64,000 bases of DNA from Saturnia japonica (GCA_033032175.1 CM065318.1:1-64000), one strand, 5' to 3'. Shown: positions 35,258 through 46,480, numbered from the stretch's first letter. A program made the numbers and translations. Notes: generated by a model from the sequence alone, not told the origin.

Positions 35258-35822
35258 TAATAATTGGTGTTAATTTAAGTTTATAGTGCGAATTTATAGG
35301 TAATTTACAACTTTTAATAAAGAAAAATATGTATATTGAATTTTAAAACGAATTCTGAATCGTATTTTTGAAAACGAAGCGGTGGGGTAAATCAGGGGTT
35401 ACTTTATTAATCGATACCTGTAGCACTCGGGTCGAAAATAAACCTACAGATTGATGATTTCACCTCAATACAATGTCATCAAAGTATGAAATTTTCATCA
35501 ACAAATATCTGTTGAACAGGGACGCCCGGGTCAAGGTGAAAGGTCCTAAGGGTTCATTACCACCCCAGTAACGATATGTATAAGTTTCAGCTTTACAACT
35601 CAAAACACAAAAAAGTTATGAGGAAAAGAAAATCCATTTTCATACATTTGAAATTTACAAGTCCATATTATATAGTGTAGAAGGTAAAAATGAAGCTTGA
35701 AATTGCTAAATTATACAATGATATGACTGTTTTGACAAAACTGTATACTTAAAACTATGAAATAACACATTTAATTTTTCTAAAATCCTATGAAAGGGAG
35801 GCTCCGATTTCAGCCCACTGTG
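35245..35822 (-). repeat. Transib right terminal inverted repeat
   Basis: It is the reverse complement of the left end and terminates ...CAGCCCACTGTG at 35822, followed by the CGGCG duplication. The match to 27739-28320 is continuous. Confidence 0.88.
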
Positions 35823-35827
35823 CGGCG

Positions 35828-37654
35828 CCTGCGTGGTTAACACTAAGTTGTCTCGGCAGTGTTCTTGAAATAGTTAACTGCAGCCGAGAGATCTAAATCC
35901 GTCAGCGGTCGTCGCTGGTCAAGCCGGTCTGGATAAATATCTTTTCACGTTACACTTAAAGGACCCGATGTCATAAGAAGGAGAGAACACGTTGCATTAG
36001 TCGGTATAAAGAAGTTCCAGTTTCACGACAAAGGTAAGTCACAGTCCTCTGACTGTGTTTCTTGGGTTACCTACTTACGTATTTCTTAATATAATATTTC
36101 AACATTAGTTTTAAATTACCCTAACTGCAGCGGAGTTCGATTTACTTCGCTTCGTTTCGGCCGTTACAAAATCCGGGAGTTGACAACTTATGGAAAATTG
36201 TTTTAAACACCTTATATATTGAAAATAATACAAATGAATAATATTTTTTTCATTAATACAGCATATAAGTGATTTTAAAAAGATTTTTATCTAAATAAAA
36301 AGTACATAACAAAAACGATGCATTATGGTCCCGTGACGTCATCATTCATGTTATAAGTCATTTTGTATGATAATATTGACAAGTTTGACAACTAACGCAA
36401 GAGCCTAACGTTCATATTTCCTGAATGGTGACGTTACGCTTTCTAATCGGCGCGGGTTTAAATCATGTGACTCACAGACAAAAAATATTAATTTTCCAAT
36501 GCAAAAATTAAATAAATAAACAATTTCTTTTTCAGATTTGTATTGTTTTAAGCTTTCACCAATACTCAATACCAATATTACTGAATAATTTACTATAATT
36601 TTTTTAAAGTCAACTCGCGAATCGCAAATGTTTCCCTTCCCCACTACACCGACCCCAAAAACCCTTCCACCAATGTATTGATTAATAGGGAGTTTTTTAC
36701 TTATGGTTATCATCGTCGAAATTGTTACTGGCAAACTATTACTTGATAATCGCCGGACATTTACATGAAATAGAATTTTTCCCTGTACTTACTTAACACA
36801 TAAAAAATAAAATAAATATTTTTAATTCCTTTTGTTTTATTTATTCATAAACATCTTTTCTCGATTTACTATGTAGGGTATAATAAAATCGGCCTAGACT
36901 AGTATAGTGTATACACTTGTAGTGTATAATGTATACATTGACTGCTCTTTCTGAGGTAATCTAACAAAAAATATTTATATAGTCTAAATATTTCTACATG
37001 ACATATTAATTATTGTTAACACTGACATTTTTAAATCAAAATTTAATTTATTTGTTTGGTTATCAATTAATCTGATGTTCCCTGGATGAGGAGACCTGTA
37101 CGGAAGGCTTGTACTTGTTTCAGAAGTGTAACTGAACATTGCATTCCGGAGCGCCGTGGGCCGTGGCCCTGTCTGCCCTCTCTCCCCTTGACTTAACATA
37201 GTGCGTGTCCCTACAGCAACAACGAGGATAAACTGTTACTTCAAGCGGGCGCTAAAGCTCTTATTATGATAGTTAAATAATGCAGACTTAACATATCTAC
37301 ACACATAGATTTATTTAAACACATGTAATCACTCGAACAATATCATTTAAAACTACATAACGCTCAAGAATACTGAATTTGTCTTTATTTAACAAATATT
37401 ACGCATGAATACAACAATCCGCATTTTCTCCGAACACATCTCTCTGAACAGCTGCTAGCTGCCTACTGAGTGCTTCCACTACCTATACCTAACGACCAAA
37501 CTATCTAAACCTAAAGGCTCGTAGGCGGATAGCGGCACTAGCGGCACGCTCCCTTTCTATGTTTTTCTTAATAGCTATTAATTTTAAAAATTATTTGTGA
37601 GATTAATTTTACAATTCCAAATAGTAGAGAAATCAGTTGTTCCAGGGCGACACC
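35828..37654. other. Intergenic between Transib and the Gbeta5 3' end
   Basis: AT-rich sequence. A GT-AG-like donor 'cgacaaaggtaagt' near 36028-36040 follows a moderately GC-rich block (35830-36030), which might be a non-coding 5' exon of an unknown transcript; evidence is weak. The Gbeta5 3' UTR occupies part of the right side. No coding gene is seen. Confidence 0.35.
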
Positions 37655-38458
37655 CTACGCCCATATCCGCAGCGTGGTGTCCCAGGAGGCGGTGGCGAGT
37701 GCGGCTCCGTCGGGTGCGACCTGCACGCGCGTGACCCGGTGTTCATGCCCACACAACACGGACACGCGAGGCCCGCGCAACGCGTCCCACACGCATGCCG
37801 TGTAGTCGCTGTACGCGGCGAACGCGAGCCGACCGCTCACCGACCACTCCACCGAGTTCACACCAAACAGTATGCTCTCCTTGCCGTAGCGAGCCACCTC
37901 GCGGTCAGCGCGCAGGTCGAACAGCCGGCAGAGCGAGTCATCAGAGCCGGTAAGCAGTGAATCGCCGGATGGGTGGTACCGCACTGCGTTCACATCTGAG
38001 AGATGTGCGTCAAACGCCTGCACGGGCTGGCCGGTACGCATGTCCCACACAAGTACGGAGCGATCGCATGACGCGGAAGCAAAAGTATCACCCATCTCGG
38101 AGGGCGCCAAGTCGAGCGCGGTCACGTCGGCGGCGTGCGCCTGGAAGGTCTGCAACAGCTGTCCGGAGTCGACATCCCAGAGCGCACAGGAGCCGTCCCC
38201 GCCCGCCGTCAGCAGCTGCCGGTCCGAGTGCGGGAAGGCGCACGCTGACACGTATGCCGTGCGCGTCGCCACGGCTCGTTTGCGTGCCGCTGGCTCCTCC
38301 TCGCATACCGGGAATACGCTCACCTTGTTGTCCAACCCCCCGGCGGCCACGAGGCTCCCAGAGGGCGCGTAGGCACAGGCCATCACCCACGTGCTCGGCA
38401 TTGCAATAGCCAGCTCTTTAGTGGCAGTGAACGCATCCCACACGATCACCTTCCCGTC
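37655..38458 (-). CDS. Gbeta5: Gbeta5 exon 3 (WD blades 2-7)
   Basis: The acceptor 'tttaattcgcag' precedes GAC GGG AAG ([10 protein letters not shown]). The exon ends at TAG 37655-37657 after LRIWA. It is 267 codons, very GC-rich, with repeated WD or similar blade ends ([36 protein letters not shown]). Confidence 0.96.
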   Translation of the reverse strand, partial: DGKVIVWDAFTATKELAIAMPSTWVMACAYAPSGSLVAAGGLDNKVSVFPVCEEEPAARKRAVATRTAYVSACAFPHSDRQLLTAGGDGSCALWDVDSGQLLQTFQAHAADVTALDLAPSEMGDTFASASCDRSVLVWDMRTGQPVQAFDAHLSDVNAVRYHPSGDSLLTGSDDSLCRLFDLRADREVARYGKESILFGVNSVEWSVSGRLAFAAYSDYTACVWDALRGPRVSVLCGHEHRVTRVQVAPDGAALATASWDTTLRIWA

Positions 38459-41216
38459 CTGCGAATTAAACACTTTAAGCCTGGTGGCCGGCAGGTATGT
38501 GTGTTACGCAATATATCGCATAAGTCGTACCTGCGAGGAGGAGACTAGATGGCGCTTGTCTGGTGACCAGTCGGCGCACAGGACTTTGGCCTGGTGACCC
38601 TTCAGCACGCGCCGCAGCTTGATGCTCGAGAATGTGAGTGAGTCCAGCCGCTCCGCCACACAAGACACTGCACAAGGCATACACAGTTCAGAAGATGGCA
38701 CCACCACATACCATCAGTAAGTATTATATTATGTCCTTACATATGAAATTGGCGTTTTGTAAACCACAATGGAAAATCTATCTGTAAACAGCCAAGAATG
38801 GTCTCTCAATCTCTCTAGCCTACAGCTGCTTCAGGACAACACTAGACCCCATACTTCATGCATGACTGTCACTGAATTAAGAGGAACTGCGGTAGGAATG
38901 TCTCCGACAGCACCATACTCCCTGGACCTTGCTCCAACAGTTCACCAGTTTTTTTCAGAATTTAGACAATTTCATGCAAGGAAAAAAAAAATGTGTGTGT
39001 GTACCAGAGAGTACACAGGTAAGAAGTGAAACTTCTTTACGACATATCATTTTTCTACTATTTGCAACTTCACAAAAATGGGGTAGATAAGGCTTAAGCC
39101 TTAAGAAAAACAATTTTTTCCATATTAAATTAAAGCTATTTTATTATTATAGAGATGCATACAATTAATGAGTAATTTATTTTATCATTGTTCTTATTAT
39201 AATATCATTGCTATTGTTATATTTCATCAATAATGATAGCATCATTATTACTATTGTTGTCATTATTAAATATTTTTGTAATTAATGGCTTGTGGTAGCT
39301 AAAATATGAAATATATGTTTTACATTCTACATATTAATATTTATTTCATAACTTAATAAAAATAATTCAAAGCAGATATTTAATGACTTAATCAATTACA
39401 CAAGTTATGAATAAATAATTGGAATTATCTTTTGAAAGTAATACAATTATATGATGACAGTTAAACTTGTAGAAATGCAAAGATTTTATAAAATTAAAAA
39501 TGATTAAATAAATCATTAAAAACGAATAATTAAAAAAGATGTACATATTTTTATTTTCTAATGGTGTTTTGTTTTATTTTTAAATTATTATTTAATTTAT
39601 ATTTTTTATTGTTTTTAGAATTAATAATGTTCACTAGATTTACAGTCATATTTATTAATACTTGCTAATTTTAACAGATTTATATACATTCACTGATACT
39701 TACAATCAAAAAGTGAGGTTAACCTCAAATAAATATTAAAATCATGCTCATACGTGTTGAATTTATAAAACGAAATATATAATCACTCTCACTTTTCTTG
39801 TAAATTCACTTAAATTTGAATAAGTCTTTTTATTTTATCACTTTCAAATTAATATATTGTTATTCTTATTTCAAACCAAACTTCAAAACTAATATATTGT
39901 TGTTATTATTATAATATATCACATTATATTCTTTACGTCACTATACTAAACTTTGATAAAAAAAATCAACATGGCGCGTAACCGAAAAACGTGACGCTGC
40001 TACAAAATTTCTCCCATACGTTGATAAAGAAGTTTCACTTCAAAAATACAGTTCCGATGAAGCTGTTACGTCATCGGGGCTGCAGAGTTTCACAATCGCC
40101 GCCTCGTCACCGAGTCGTTGATTTATATGGTAGTCAATTTCGCAACACATTACCGTGGGATCCGATTTACTTCACAGAGGGTGGACGTGTTACACCATCG
40201 GAGCTGCAGAGTTTCACAATCTCCGCCTCGTCGCCGAGCAGTGGATTTGCATCGACGGTATTTTCTCAACACATTACCGTGGGACCCGATTTACTTCAGG
40301 TGTTGTGATATTAAGTGAATGATTGCCATTGTATACCTAGCATCGGTTGCTTTCAGTTGTCCTACATTGTAATATTAATTGAAATAATTAAATTAAGTTA
40401 AAAGTAATTTTGGTTTTTTTTTTTTATCCTTCGGCTGTGGCTTTCATAATTAAGCTGTCCAAACCGCTTTCAAAGATATTATTGATTCTCGCTCCCACAA
40501 TTTTTTCAGCAATGGAATCATTAAACTAATTATAAAATGGTGAAAGTGCATAGATAATAATGGTATATACTTAGATTCATTAAATGTATAATTTGATAAT
40601 ATTTTTTTCGTGTTTTTGGCCATTTTGACTTTGAATCTTCAAACCCCCTATAACTCTGGCTAGAGGTGTTTCTTTTCCACAGGAAAGGTATCAGATTATA
40701 GGGAATTGCTTCCTCCACCTTCCTGTACCCTCTTCCGCCACTCAAAATTAAATTAAAAATAATACTAATTGTTGAAATTCAGAATTTACTTTGAAAGTTT
40801 AATTACCAATAACTCTGGCCAGGTGAATTACCTTATAATGCTAGTAGTGTAAGAGGGTTAGGGGCAACCCCCTTTTCCCTACCTGGCCCCTGATGTTCCC
40901 CTCCTAAGCCAAACGATTTTAGATTATTACCAGTAATTTTTTGTAGAAATGCACTGCACCAGCGTCCTCAGGACAAGGCGCCATTGATTGGCACATGAGC
41001 CATTGACACCAGTTGAACAAATAGAAGATGAAATATCTATACCTGCAAAATTGTCACAAACCAGGTTATATAAGCCCTTTAAAGCGATAACTCACGGGAG
41101 ACATCGTTAAGTTTTTGGCGCTCCTCTTCTAACTTCTGTTTAAGCGCTTCAACCTCTCGTAACAGTGACTCGAGCGTCTCCTCGGGAGTGGCTGTCACCG
41201 CTGTATCCGCCGCCAT
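37655..41216 (-). CDS. Gbeta5: G protein subunit beta-5 (whole gene, 3 exons)
   Basis: Exons 41216-41096, 38667-38531 and 38458-37655 splice in matching phases (1, then 0) into a complete 353-residue protein, the usual length for this family. The N-terminal helix (residues 1-40, [19 protein letters not shown]) would form the coiled coil that binds a gamma-like (GGL) partner, and seven WD40 blades follow. Diagnostic beta-5 sequence includes [39 protein letters not shown] and the terminal WDTTLRIWA. Beta-5 pairs with R7-family RGS proteins and damps Gi/o signalling at membranes, mainly in neurons. Intron 1 contains a mariner copy; the reading frame is intact. Confidence 0.95.
38531..38667 (-). 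CDS. Gbeta5: Gbeta5 exon 2
   Basis: This 137-nt exon has acceptor 'gccttgtgcag' and donor CAG|GTACGA. It encodes [12 protein letters not shown], then [19 protein letters not shown] and VSSSQ, the first WD blade. It receives one base from exon 1 (C+TG = Leu). Confidence 0.94.
39005..40425. mobile_element. Unclassified insertion splitting the mariner
   Basis: This is AT-rich DNA between the two mariner halves. Near its left end is AAGAAGTGAAACTTCTTTAC (39022-39041), whose reverse complement recurs almost exactly at 40024-40045. On the right a segment of about 120 bp is tandemly duplicated (about 40070-40310). No coding capacity is seen. It may be a composite or MITE-type insertion; superfamily unknown. 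Confidence 0.45.
40070..40310. repeat. Tandem duplication of about 120 bp (two copies)
   Basis: Both copies contain 'gctgcagagtttcacaatc', 'cgccgag' and 'acacattaccgtggga' followed by 'ccgatttacttca', in the same order and spacing. Similarity is roughly 80-85 percent by eye. Confidence 0.75.
41096..41216 (-). CDS. Gbeta5: Gbeta5 exon 1 (N-terminal coiled coil)
   Basis: ATG at 41216-41214 begins 40 codons ([18 protein letters not shown]...). It ends in a strong donor C|GTGAGTTA at 41095. The frequent Leu/Glu/Lys heptad-like pattern fits the helix that pairs with the gamma-like domain. Confidence 0.93.
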
Positions 41217-41990
41217 CCCACCAACCGCCTGGCTTTACCGGCGGTACCGTCGCATGTCGTAGGTCTTTCCTGGTGATGTGCGGTCTTCACTCCACCCTTT
41301 GTATCTTTCCTGTGCGTTTCTGAACCGGCCACAACAAACCCTATCACGACGGATCAACAGCAGGCATCGTTTCCATAAATGTGTAAACTCTCTTGTTACA
41401 CAATAATATACATCTACAAACTGGAAACACTAAGTTGCGAAACACAATCGATAACAATTTTACTCGCCCATTGTGACTCTTCTGTCAAAATTGACAACAA
41501 TACAATAAGGTCAAAGCAGAGATAATCAATAAGCACCGGAGAATAAATGATATATTCTATTATTTTATAATCGAATGAAAAGAATCGATATCATATGGGG
41601 TACATTCTCCAAAATTTTTATTTACAATTTTATATTGGGTTATATTTACGGAATGTTGGACTAACCTACTTTCGGAATGTGGAAGGCACTGCTGATAGCC
41701 CGGTTTTCAGAAAGATAATTCCTATTCGGTAATGTATTCGGTAATAGTCATAGTAATGTGAAATGGTAAAGAGATGGTCGATATTGTAATGTAATTTTAC
41801 GGTCGGGTCTAAATTCTTTAAGATCTAACGTACAAAAAGGATCAAAAAACTCTATGACTCAACACTTAAGCTCATGGAGGAGAGGCGTGAAATGATTCTG
41901 CAATCTGTATATATAAGAAACTAAATAGACGCATCTCCAAGTTATTAAAAGGTGACGCACGCCAATTAAATAGCGATCCTATCAAACGAA
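41217..41990. promoter_or_regulatory. Gbeta5 upstream region with ATCGATA motifs
   Basis: The 5' flank of the minus-strand Gbeta5 gene. 'AATCGATA' occurs at about 41446-41453 and again near 41583-41589. In insects the DRE-type TATCGATA family of sites marks many housekeeping promoters. The start site cannot be placed, and the assignment is inference from position. Confidence 0.3.
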
Positions 41991-41999
41991 TCCTATCTA

Positions 42000-43520
42000 A
42001 TTCTACCAAAGGTAAGAGGACAAAACAAAGTGTTAGCAAGAAATCTATTTATTGGACAAAACCAGCTAACATAGCTGAAAACCGACGACAGCATGATCTT
42101 ATCAACCAAACGTGAACTTTTCACAAAGATTTATGGAGGTCAATGCAAAATCCCGTTACGAATCTAGCTAAAGATCCAAGATCTAGAGACTAGATTAATC
42201 TGTGTAGGACCCGGCACTATACCGAAGACATACCGGAGCTTGTGCGAGATTAGTATAACCCTCAAAGACCTTAAAAACATCAAAGCTATCGGCGATAACA
42301 GAATCACAGCCAAACTTCTGAAGGTAGGTTTACCTTGTTAGGTACCTAGGTACTGATTAGTACTTGAGGCCCTTCGGACCCTGTTTATTTCACGAAGGAA
42401 ATACACTGCAAACATGGATCACAAGAAGTGCTTTTCTTAAAAAAGGTGATAATGCCATGCCGAAAGATTGTAGGCCATTTCTGAGCCATGTTTAAAAAAA
42501 GGTGTCGAGAGTTATTACGAACGGTCTCGTGTACAGATTTCATGATTTCCAACCTCCCAAACAAGCTGGTTTCCGAAAAGACTTCAGTACCGTAGACCAC
42601 CAACAAACGGTAAGTTATACAGGAGGCTGAAGTGGACCTCTTTGATTAGCATTAGTGGACTATAAAAAAACCTTCGATTCGGTTGAAACTTTGTATGAAA
42701 ACGCATTTATGTCAGCCTGACTGTGGGACCAGACTTTTAAAGTCCTATCATTTTGCAGTAAGTAGTCACACAAGGAGACGATATTTCTCAAAAAGTGTTT
42801 ACCGCAACACTGGAAGATGTTTTCAAGTTTCTGGAAAGAAAAGGGTTACGCATCAAAATAAATGGCAAGTAAATCACTCATCTACGGTTTGCCGACGAGA
42901 TAGTAACGATAGCTTAGACCACAGAGGATTCTTGAATGTAGTTTCTCCGAAGGAGTTGGTCATAAAATGAACATGGCCAAACGAAGGTCATGTCGAAAGT
43001 TCAAATTCCCTAAAGTTGTTATTGACTATGTTTATCTGGGACAAACGGTCCTGTTAGAAAAGTCCAACTTCGAAACAGAGTTTAATAGTCAAATCCAACT
43101 TGGCTGGGCAGTTTCTGGAAGCTACGTAATGTCTTTTCATCCATGATGCGGTATCTTGTTTCAAGATCTTTAACCTGTATGTGTTACCAGTCGTGACATA
43201 CGGTACTGAGACATGACCATTAACGATGGGCCTCATATGAAAACTCCTGATCAGTCAATGGGAATTGACCGTGCTATTCTCAGAGTATCTCCGCATGATC
43301 CAATCAGAAATAAGGAGATCAGTAGTAGAATCAAATTCACCGATATAGTCCTCAGAATATTTAGACATACGTGGCAGCAGGCGAGGCACATTACTCGTAG
43401 AACGGATGATCGATAGGCCAAAGAGTTCTCAGGTAGCGATCAAACATCGGAAGATGCAGCGTGGGGAGACTCGCTACAAGATGTACCCTCAACCTGAAGT
43501 GAAGGTTGAAGTCAAAGTGA
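42000..43520 (+). pseudogene. Heavily decayed RTE-clade LINE (RT region)
   Basis: Translating across many frameshifts, the plus strand keeps the order of RTE/BovB-type reverse transcriptases: a KKGD...RPISLL-like block (42440-42490), PPKQAGFRK (42555-42580), a D-Y-KK-TFDSVE block (42658-42690), VFTATLEDVFKFLE (42800-42830), INGK...THLRFADEI (42855-42905) and DYVYLGQTVLLEKSNFE (43020-43075). A C-terminal AGHI/ARHITRRTDD-like end lies near 43385. No intact frame longer than about 95 codons survives. Confidence 0.75.
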
Positions 43521-44980
43521 AGGTTGCGGGTACCCCTTTGATATGAGTCGCGTAGGATCGGCCGTTGTGATGCCTTTTGGAGGAGGCAGTGAACGTGTTT
43601 CGGCTGAATGGGTGAATGGAATATTTGATTAAACGACTATATAGATAATGTACTTTTGTCTTTTTACTATTCAAAATAATGTAACTGTTTGGAATAAGTT
43701 CATAGTCGCATCGTACGATGCCGCGATTGCTGTGCTTGGCAAATTTTATGTGCGGGGGCAATCGTTCTGCGCAGGCGCCGCTTCGCCCCACCCACCGCGC
43801 TTCGTCCAATGGCTCTGCTTGTCAGGTAACAGAACACTTTGTGCTTTGATACCGTGAACTCGCGTTTTTGTTTATTGTTTGCGCGACGTCATTACTGACG
43901 TTCGGTGAAGCGCTACGATATAGTCCACCGGGTGTTTTGATACATGGTGTTAAATAGTGTTTTGTATAACTTGAGTTGGTGTACCAGGAGTTTTGCTGAA
44001 CTGTTTGCTTGAGTGATAGTGTCCTTGATGTTGTAGTACCTGCGGCTGCCACATACACATACATACAGTTCACTCCACAAACATAAATACCTCACATTAT
44101 GCAGTCCAGGTCGACGGAGCAAGGTCAAGGTCACCGCCCGCACCTGACGAGATAAGTCTTTTTTCTTTTGGTTGTTATTACATTGTCTACTGTGTATAGC
44201 AGCAATAGTGTATGAGGGGAATTGATTCGCGATAGATAATAAAATTAAGAGCTCAGCACATATATTGGGCACCACTTCTGCTACAGTAACCATAGTGCAA
44301 ATGATAGTTTTATTGATATATGCAAGCAATGTTCACATTACCATAATCATCCTTAGATCACCGTATACACAAATTAGTGGTAATTATGGTAATGTGAACC
44401 ATCACATACGGTATGTGATTTTTATTGTTTTTTAATTATAACTAAATTATGAAACAAGTTTCCAATATTTTAGTGGTTTTTAAAACAGTAAATCTTTGCT
44501 AAAATATAAAAATATATATACAATAATTAAGATTGCACATTTCTGTACAGAGTAATTAAAGTCCAATGAATGTGAACGATTCTCTGACGAACTTCAAAAC
44601 TCTTATGTGCGATATTTTACAGGTGTTTGTTCATGATCACATGAAATTGAGAAAAGTGCTGTGACAATTTGTAGCGACTTATAAAATATTCATGGATAGT
44701 TATATTTTCACATACTTACTCTTATTTTAATGGTAAGCTATTTAAGATTTTACTATATAAAAATTAATACTATAAGCACTCGTCATTTTGACAATAATCA
44801 AGCAAATTACTACTCACCTATGCAGTGTGAAACTACATGGATAAGCTAATTGGGGGATCTGGACATTTTTTTCATGCTATTCGAGTACATAGTTATTATA
44901 GTATCGTAGGTTACATTTTACATACGTTCTCCTGGATGTAACATGCTTTCGTCACAATTTTGGAAAAAGTCGAACATCCA
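43521..44980. other. Intergenic upstream of Pch2
   Basis: No coding gene found. A 17-bp perfect inverted repeat lies at 44331-44399 (see separate entry). The 43700-43900 stretch is GC-richer with a CRE-like TGACG pair, but there is no gene evidence. Confidence 0.35.
44331..44399. repeat. Short inverted repeat, 17-bp perfect arms
   Basis: GTTCACATTACCATAAT (44331-44347) and ATTATGGTAATGTGAAC (44383-44399) are exact reverse complements around a 35-base spacer. It is probably a tiny MITE relic or cruciform-prone site. Confidence 0.8.
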
Positions 44981-45028
44981 CTATCGAATGCAACTCAGCT
45001 AAGTATATTACTATTTTGTGATTGAATG

Positions 45029-45113
45029 TATCGATAGTACATTTTCTGTGGTATCGATTCATCCCATAGAGTAAAGTAATACATATTGGTCTATGTAATA
45101 CATCGATTCATCC
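45029..45113 (+). promoter_or_regulatory. DRE-like TATCGATA and repeated ATCGATTCATCC upstream of Pch2
   Basis: A perfect palindrome TATCGATA is at 45029-45036. Two identical ATCGATTCATCC boxes follow at 45053-45064 and 45102-45113, about 110-190 bases before the Pch2 ATG. In Drosophila TATCGATA is the DREF site, frequent in promoters of replication and growth genes. Function here is inferred from sequence and position only. Confidence 0.45.
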
Positions 45114-45220
45114 TTTCCGCAAACCGTTACAAACTACAAAGTTTGCAAATGTTATTATTGCAAGAAGCAGGTTCATACTTCATAGTTTTTATACAATTTA
45201 TTTTCTAGTGTTTTTTAAAT

Positions 45221-46480
45221 ATGAAATCTTTTCACGTAGAAGTTGTTCAAAAGAAGGAAAGTGCGGCTAGCAAGGAATTTATTATAGAGTTGGTTCACTC
45301 GTACCTTAGTAACTTCGAAGTTTTAATTCCCGGCGTGAGCATAACCCTGGCAGATTTGATGGAGAACGGCAACCTAAAGGAGCACATCGAGTCAATAACC
45401 TTTTGTGACGTAGGGCAGGATTCAGAGGTGTGCCCCACCGGCGTCGACTTCACTTACCATGTTTTCAAGCTGGACTGTTTCGGCGCGGAGACCGATACTA
45501 TGGCTGACGCTTCCACCAGTGAGGAGTTCGCCGTCGCCCAGGTGTGGGCGCTTCCCTCCCGCGACTTTCACGGCCTGTGGGAGAGTCTCATCTACGATTC
45601 GAAGATAAAGGAGGAGACTGTTCGATTCGTGGAAACCGCACTAGAGCTGGCCGAGCACGGAGTAGATCCTCACGTGATCGGCTGTAACCGTGTCGTGCTG
45701 TTACACGGACCGCCCGGCACTGGTAAAACAAGCCTATGCCGCGCTCTCGCCCAGAAGCTCTCAGTTCGGCTCGGCGAGCGATACCCGCGAGCGCGCCTGC
45801 TCGAGATCAACGCACACGGGCTCTTCTCGAAGTGGTTCGCTGAGAGCGGCAAACTAGTTGCCCGCCTTTTCGAGCGCGTCACAGAGGTGGTAAGTGACCG
45901 GCGGCTGTTTGCTTGCGTGCTCGTGGACGAGGTAGAATCACTTGCGGCTGCGAGACGCGCGGCACTGGCGGGGCTCGAGCCATCGGATGCGGTTCGTGCA
46001 GTGAATGCGTTGCTCACTCAGTTGGATCAGCTGCGTCAGTACTCTAATGTGCTTGTGCTCACGACATCGAACGTAACAGCGGCTATCGATGTCGCGTTTG
46101 TGGACCGTGCTGATTTGAAGCGATTTGTGGGTGTGCCTGGAGAGCGTGCTGCCTATGAGATCCTGCGTGGCTGCTGTGTAGAGCTGAGTACGCGCGGGCT
46201 GATCAGCTCAGCACAGAAATTGTTTAAGCTGCGTCTGCTGGAGGCTACACTATTTGTTGAGAATGAAATTTCACATAGTAGCCTATGCCTATGGCACACA
46301 GCCGGCAAGGCAAGCAAAAAGGGAGTATCAGGACGAGCATTGCGCCGGCTACCACTTTTAGCGCTAGCTCTGCATGCATCTGAAAGCCGGCCACTACCTC
46401 TAGAGCAATTTATTGAATCACTTCAAGAAGCACTGCAAACACACCTCACTGATGCAGAGCTCCTCAGTAATGGTGAATAG
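45221..46480 (+). CDS. Pch2: Pachytene checkpoint protein 2 (TRIP13/Pch2), AAA+ ATPase
   Basis: A single-exon, 419-residue protein, close to the family length of about 430. An N-terminal substrate-recognition domain (1-115) is followed by one AAA+ module. Walker A is GPPGTGKT (163-170), Walker B is VLVDE (233-237), sensor-1 region TTSN is at about 281-284, and the family-specific AFVDRADLKRFVG is at 292-304. Pch2/TRIP13 is a hexameric remodeller that, with p31comet, opens HORMA proteins (Mad2, Hop1/HORMAD) in the spindle checkpoint and meiotic prophase. The ATG follows 'tttttaaat'. A polyadenylation signal AATAAA lies at 46580-46585. No intron or lesion is seen. Confidence 0.96.
   Translation: MKSFHVEVVQKKESAASKEFIIELVHSYLSNFEVLIPGVSITLADLMENGNLKEHIESITFCDVGQDSEVCPTGVDFTYHVFKLDCFGAETDTMADASTSEEFAVAQVWALPSRDFHGLWESLIYDSKIKEETVRFVETALELAEHGVDPHVIGCNRVVLLHGPPGTGKTSLCRALAQKLSVRLGERYPRARLLEINAHGLFSKWFAESGKLVARLFERVTEVVSDRRLFACVLVDEVESLAAARRAALAGLEPSDAVRAVNALLTQLDQLRQYSNVLVLTTSNVTAAIDVAFVDRADLKRFVGVPGERAAYEILRGCCVELSTRGLISSAQKLFKLRLLEATLFVENEISHSSLCLWHTAGKASKKGVSGRALRRLPLLALALHASESRPLPLEQFIESLQEALQTHLTDAELLSNGE

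Larger units (their letters stand above)
27739..35822 (+). mobile_element. Transib (RAG1-family) DNA transposon, 8.1 kb, with nested BEL/Pao
   Basis: The two ends are inverted repeats beginning CACAGTGGGCTGAAATC and are flanked by an identical 5-bp duplication CGGCG (27734-27738 and 35823-35827). CG-rich 5-bp target duplications and CAC-type termini are diagnostic of Transib, and CACAGTG equals the consensus heptamer of V(D)J recombination signals. The inverted repeats extend about 580 bp each. Inside are N- and C-terminal transposase remnants (29150-29919). A BEL/Pao retrotransposon has inserted to their right. The transposase catalytic middle is missing, so this copy cannot encode its own transposase. 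Confidence 0.85.
38735..40620 (+). mobile_element. Second mariner copy, interrupted, in Gbeta5 intron 1
   Basis: The left terminal repeat 'atatgaaattggcgttttgt' (38741-38760) matches the mariner at 13.8-15.0 kb. After a deletion the transposase resumes at about 38820 ([18 protein letters not shown], the second catalytic Asp region). It stops near 39000 and continues at about 40440 ([16 protein letters not shown], [12 protein letters not shown]) to 'attaaatgtataattt' near 40590. About 1.4 kb of unrelated AT-rich DNA (39005-40425) separates the halves, so a later insertion split this copy. Confidence 0.8.

Noticed and set aside
36405..36480. tRNA-like gene or tRNA-derived SINE head
   Set aside because: Only a weak B-box-like 'gggtttaaatc' is present; no A box or cloverleaf could be drawn.
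37637..38409. Plus-strand ORFs opposite Gbeta5
   Set aside because: They are antisense to a clear WD40 exon and contain no domain.
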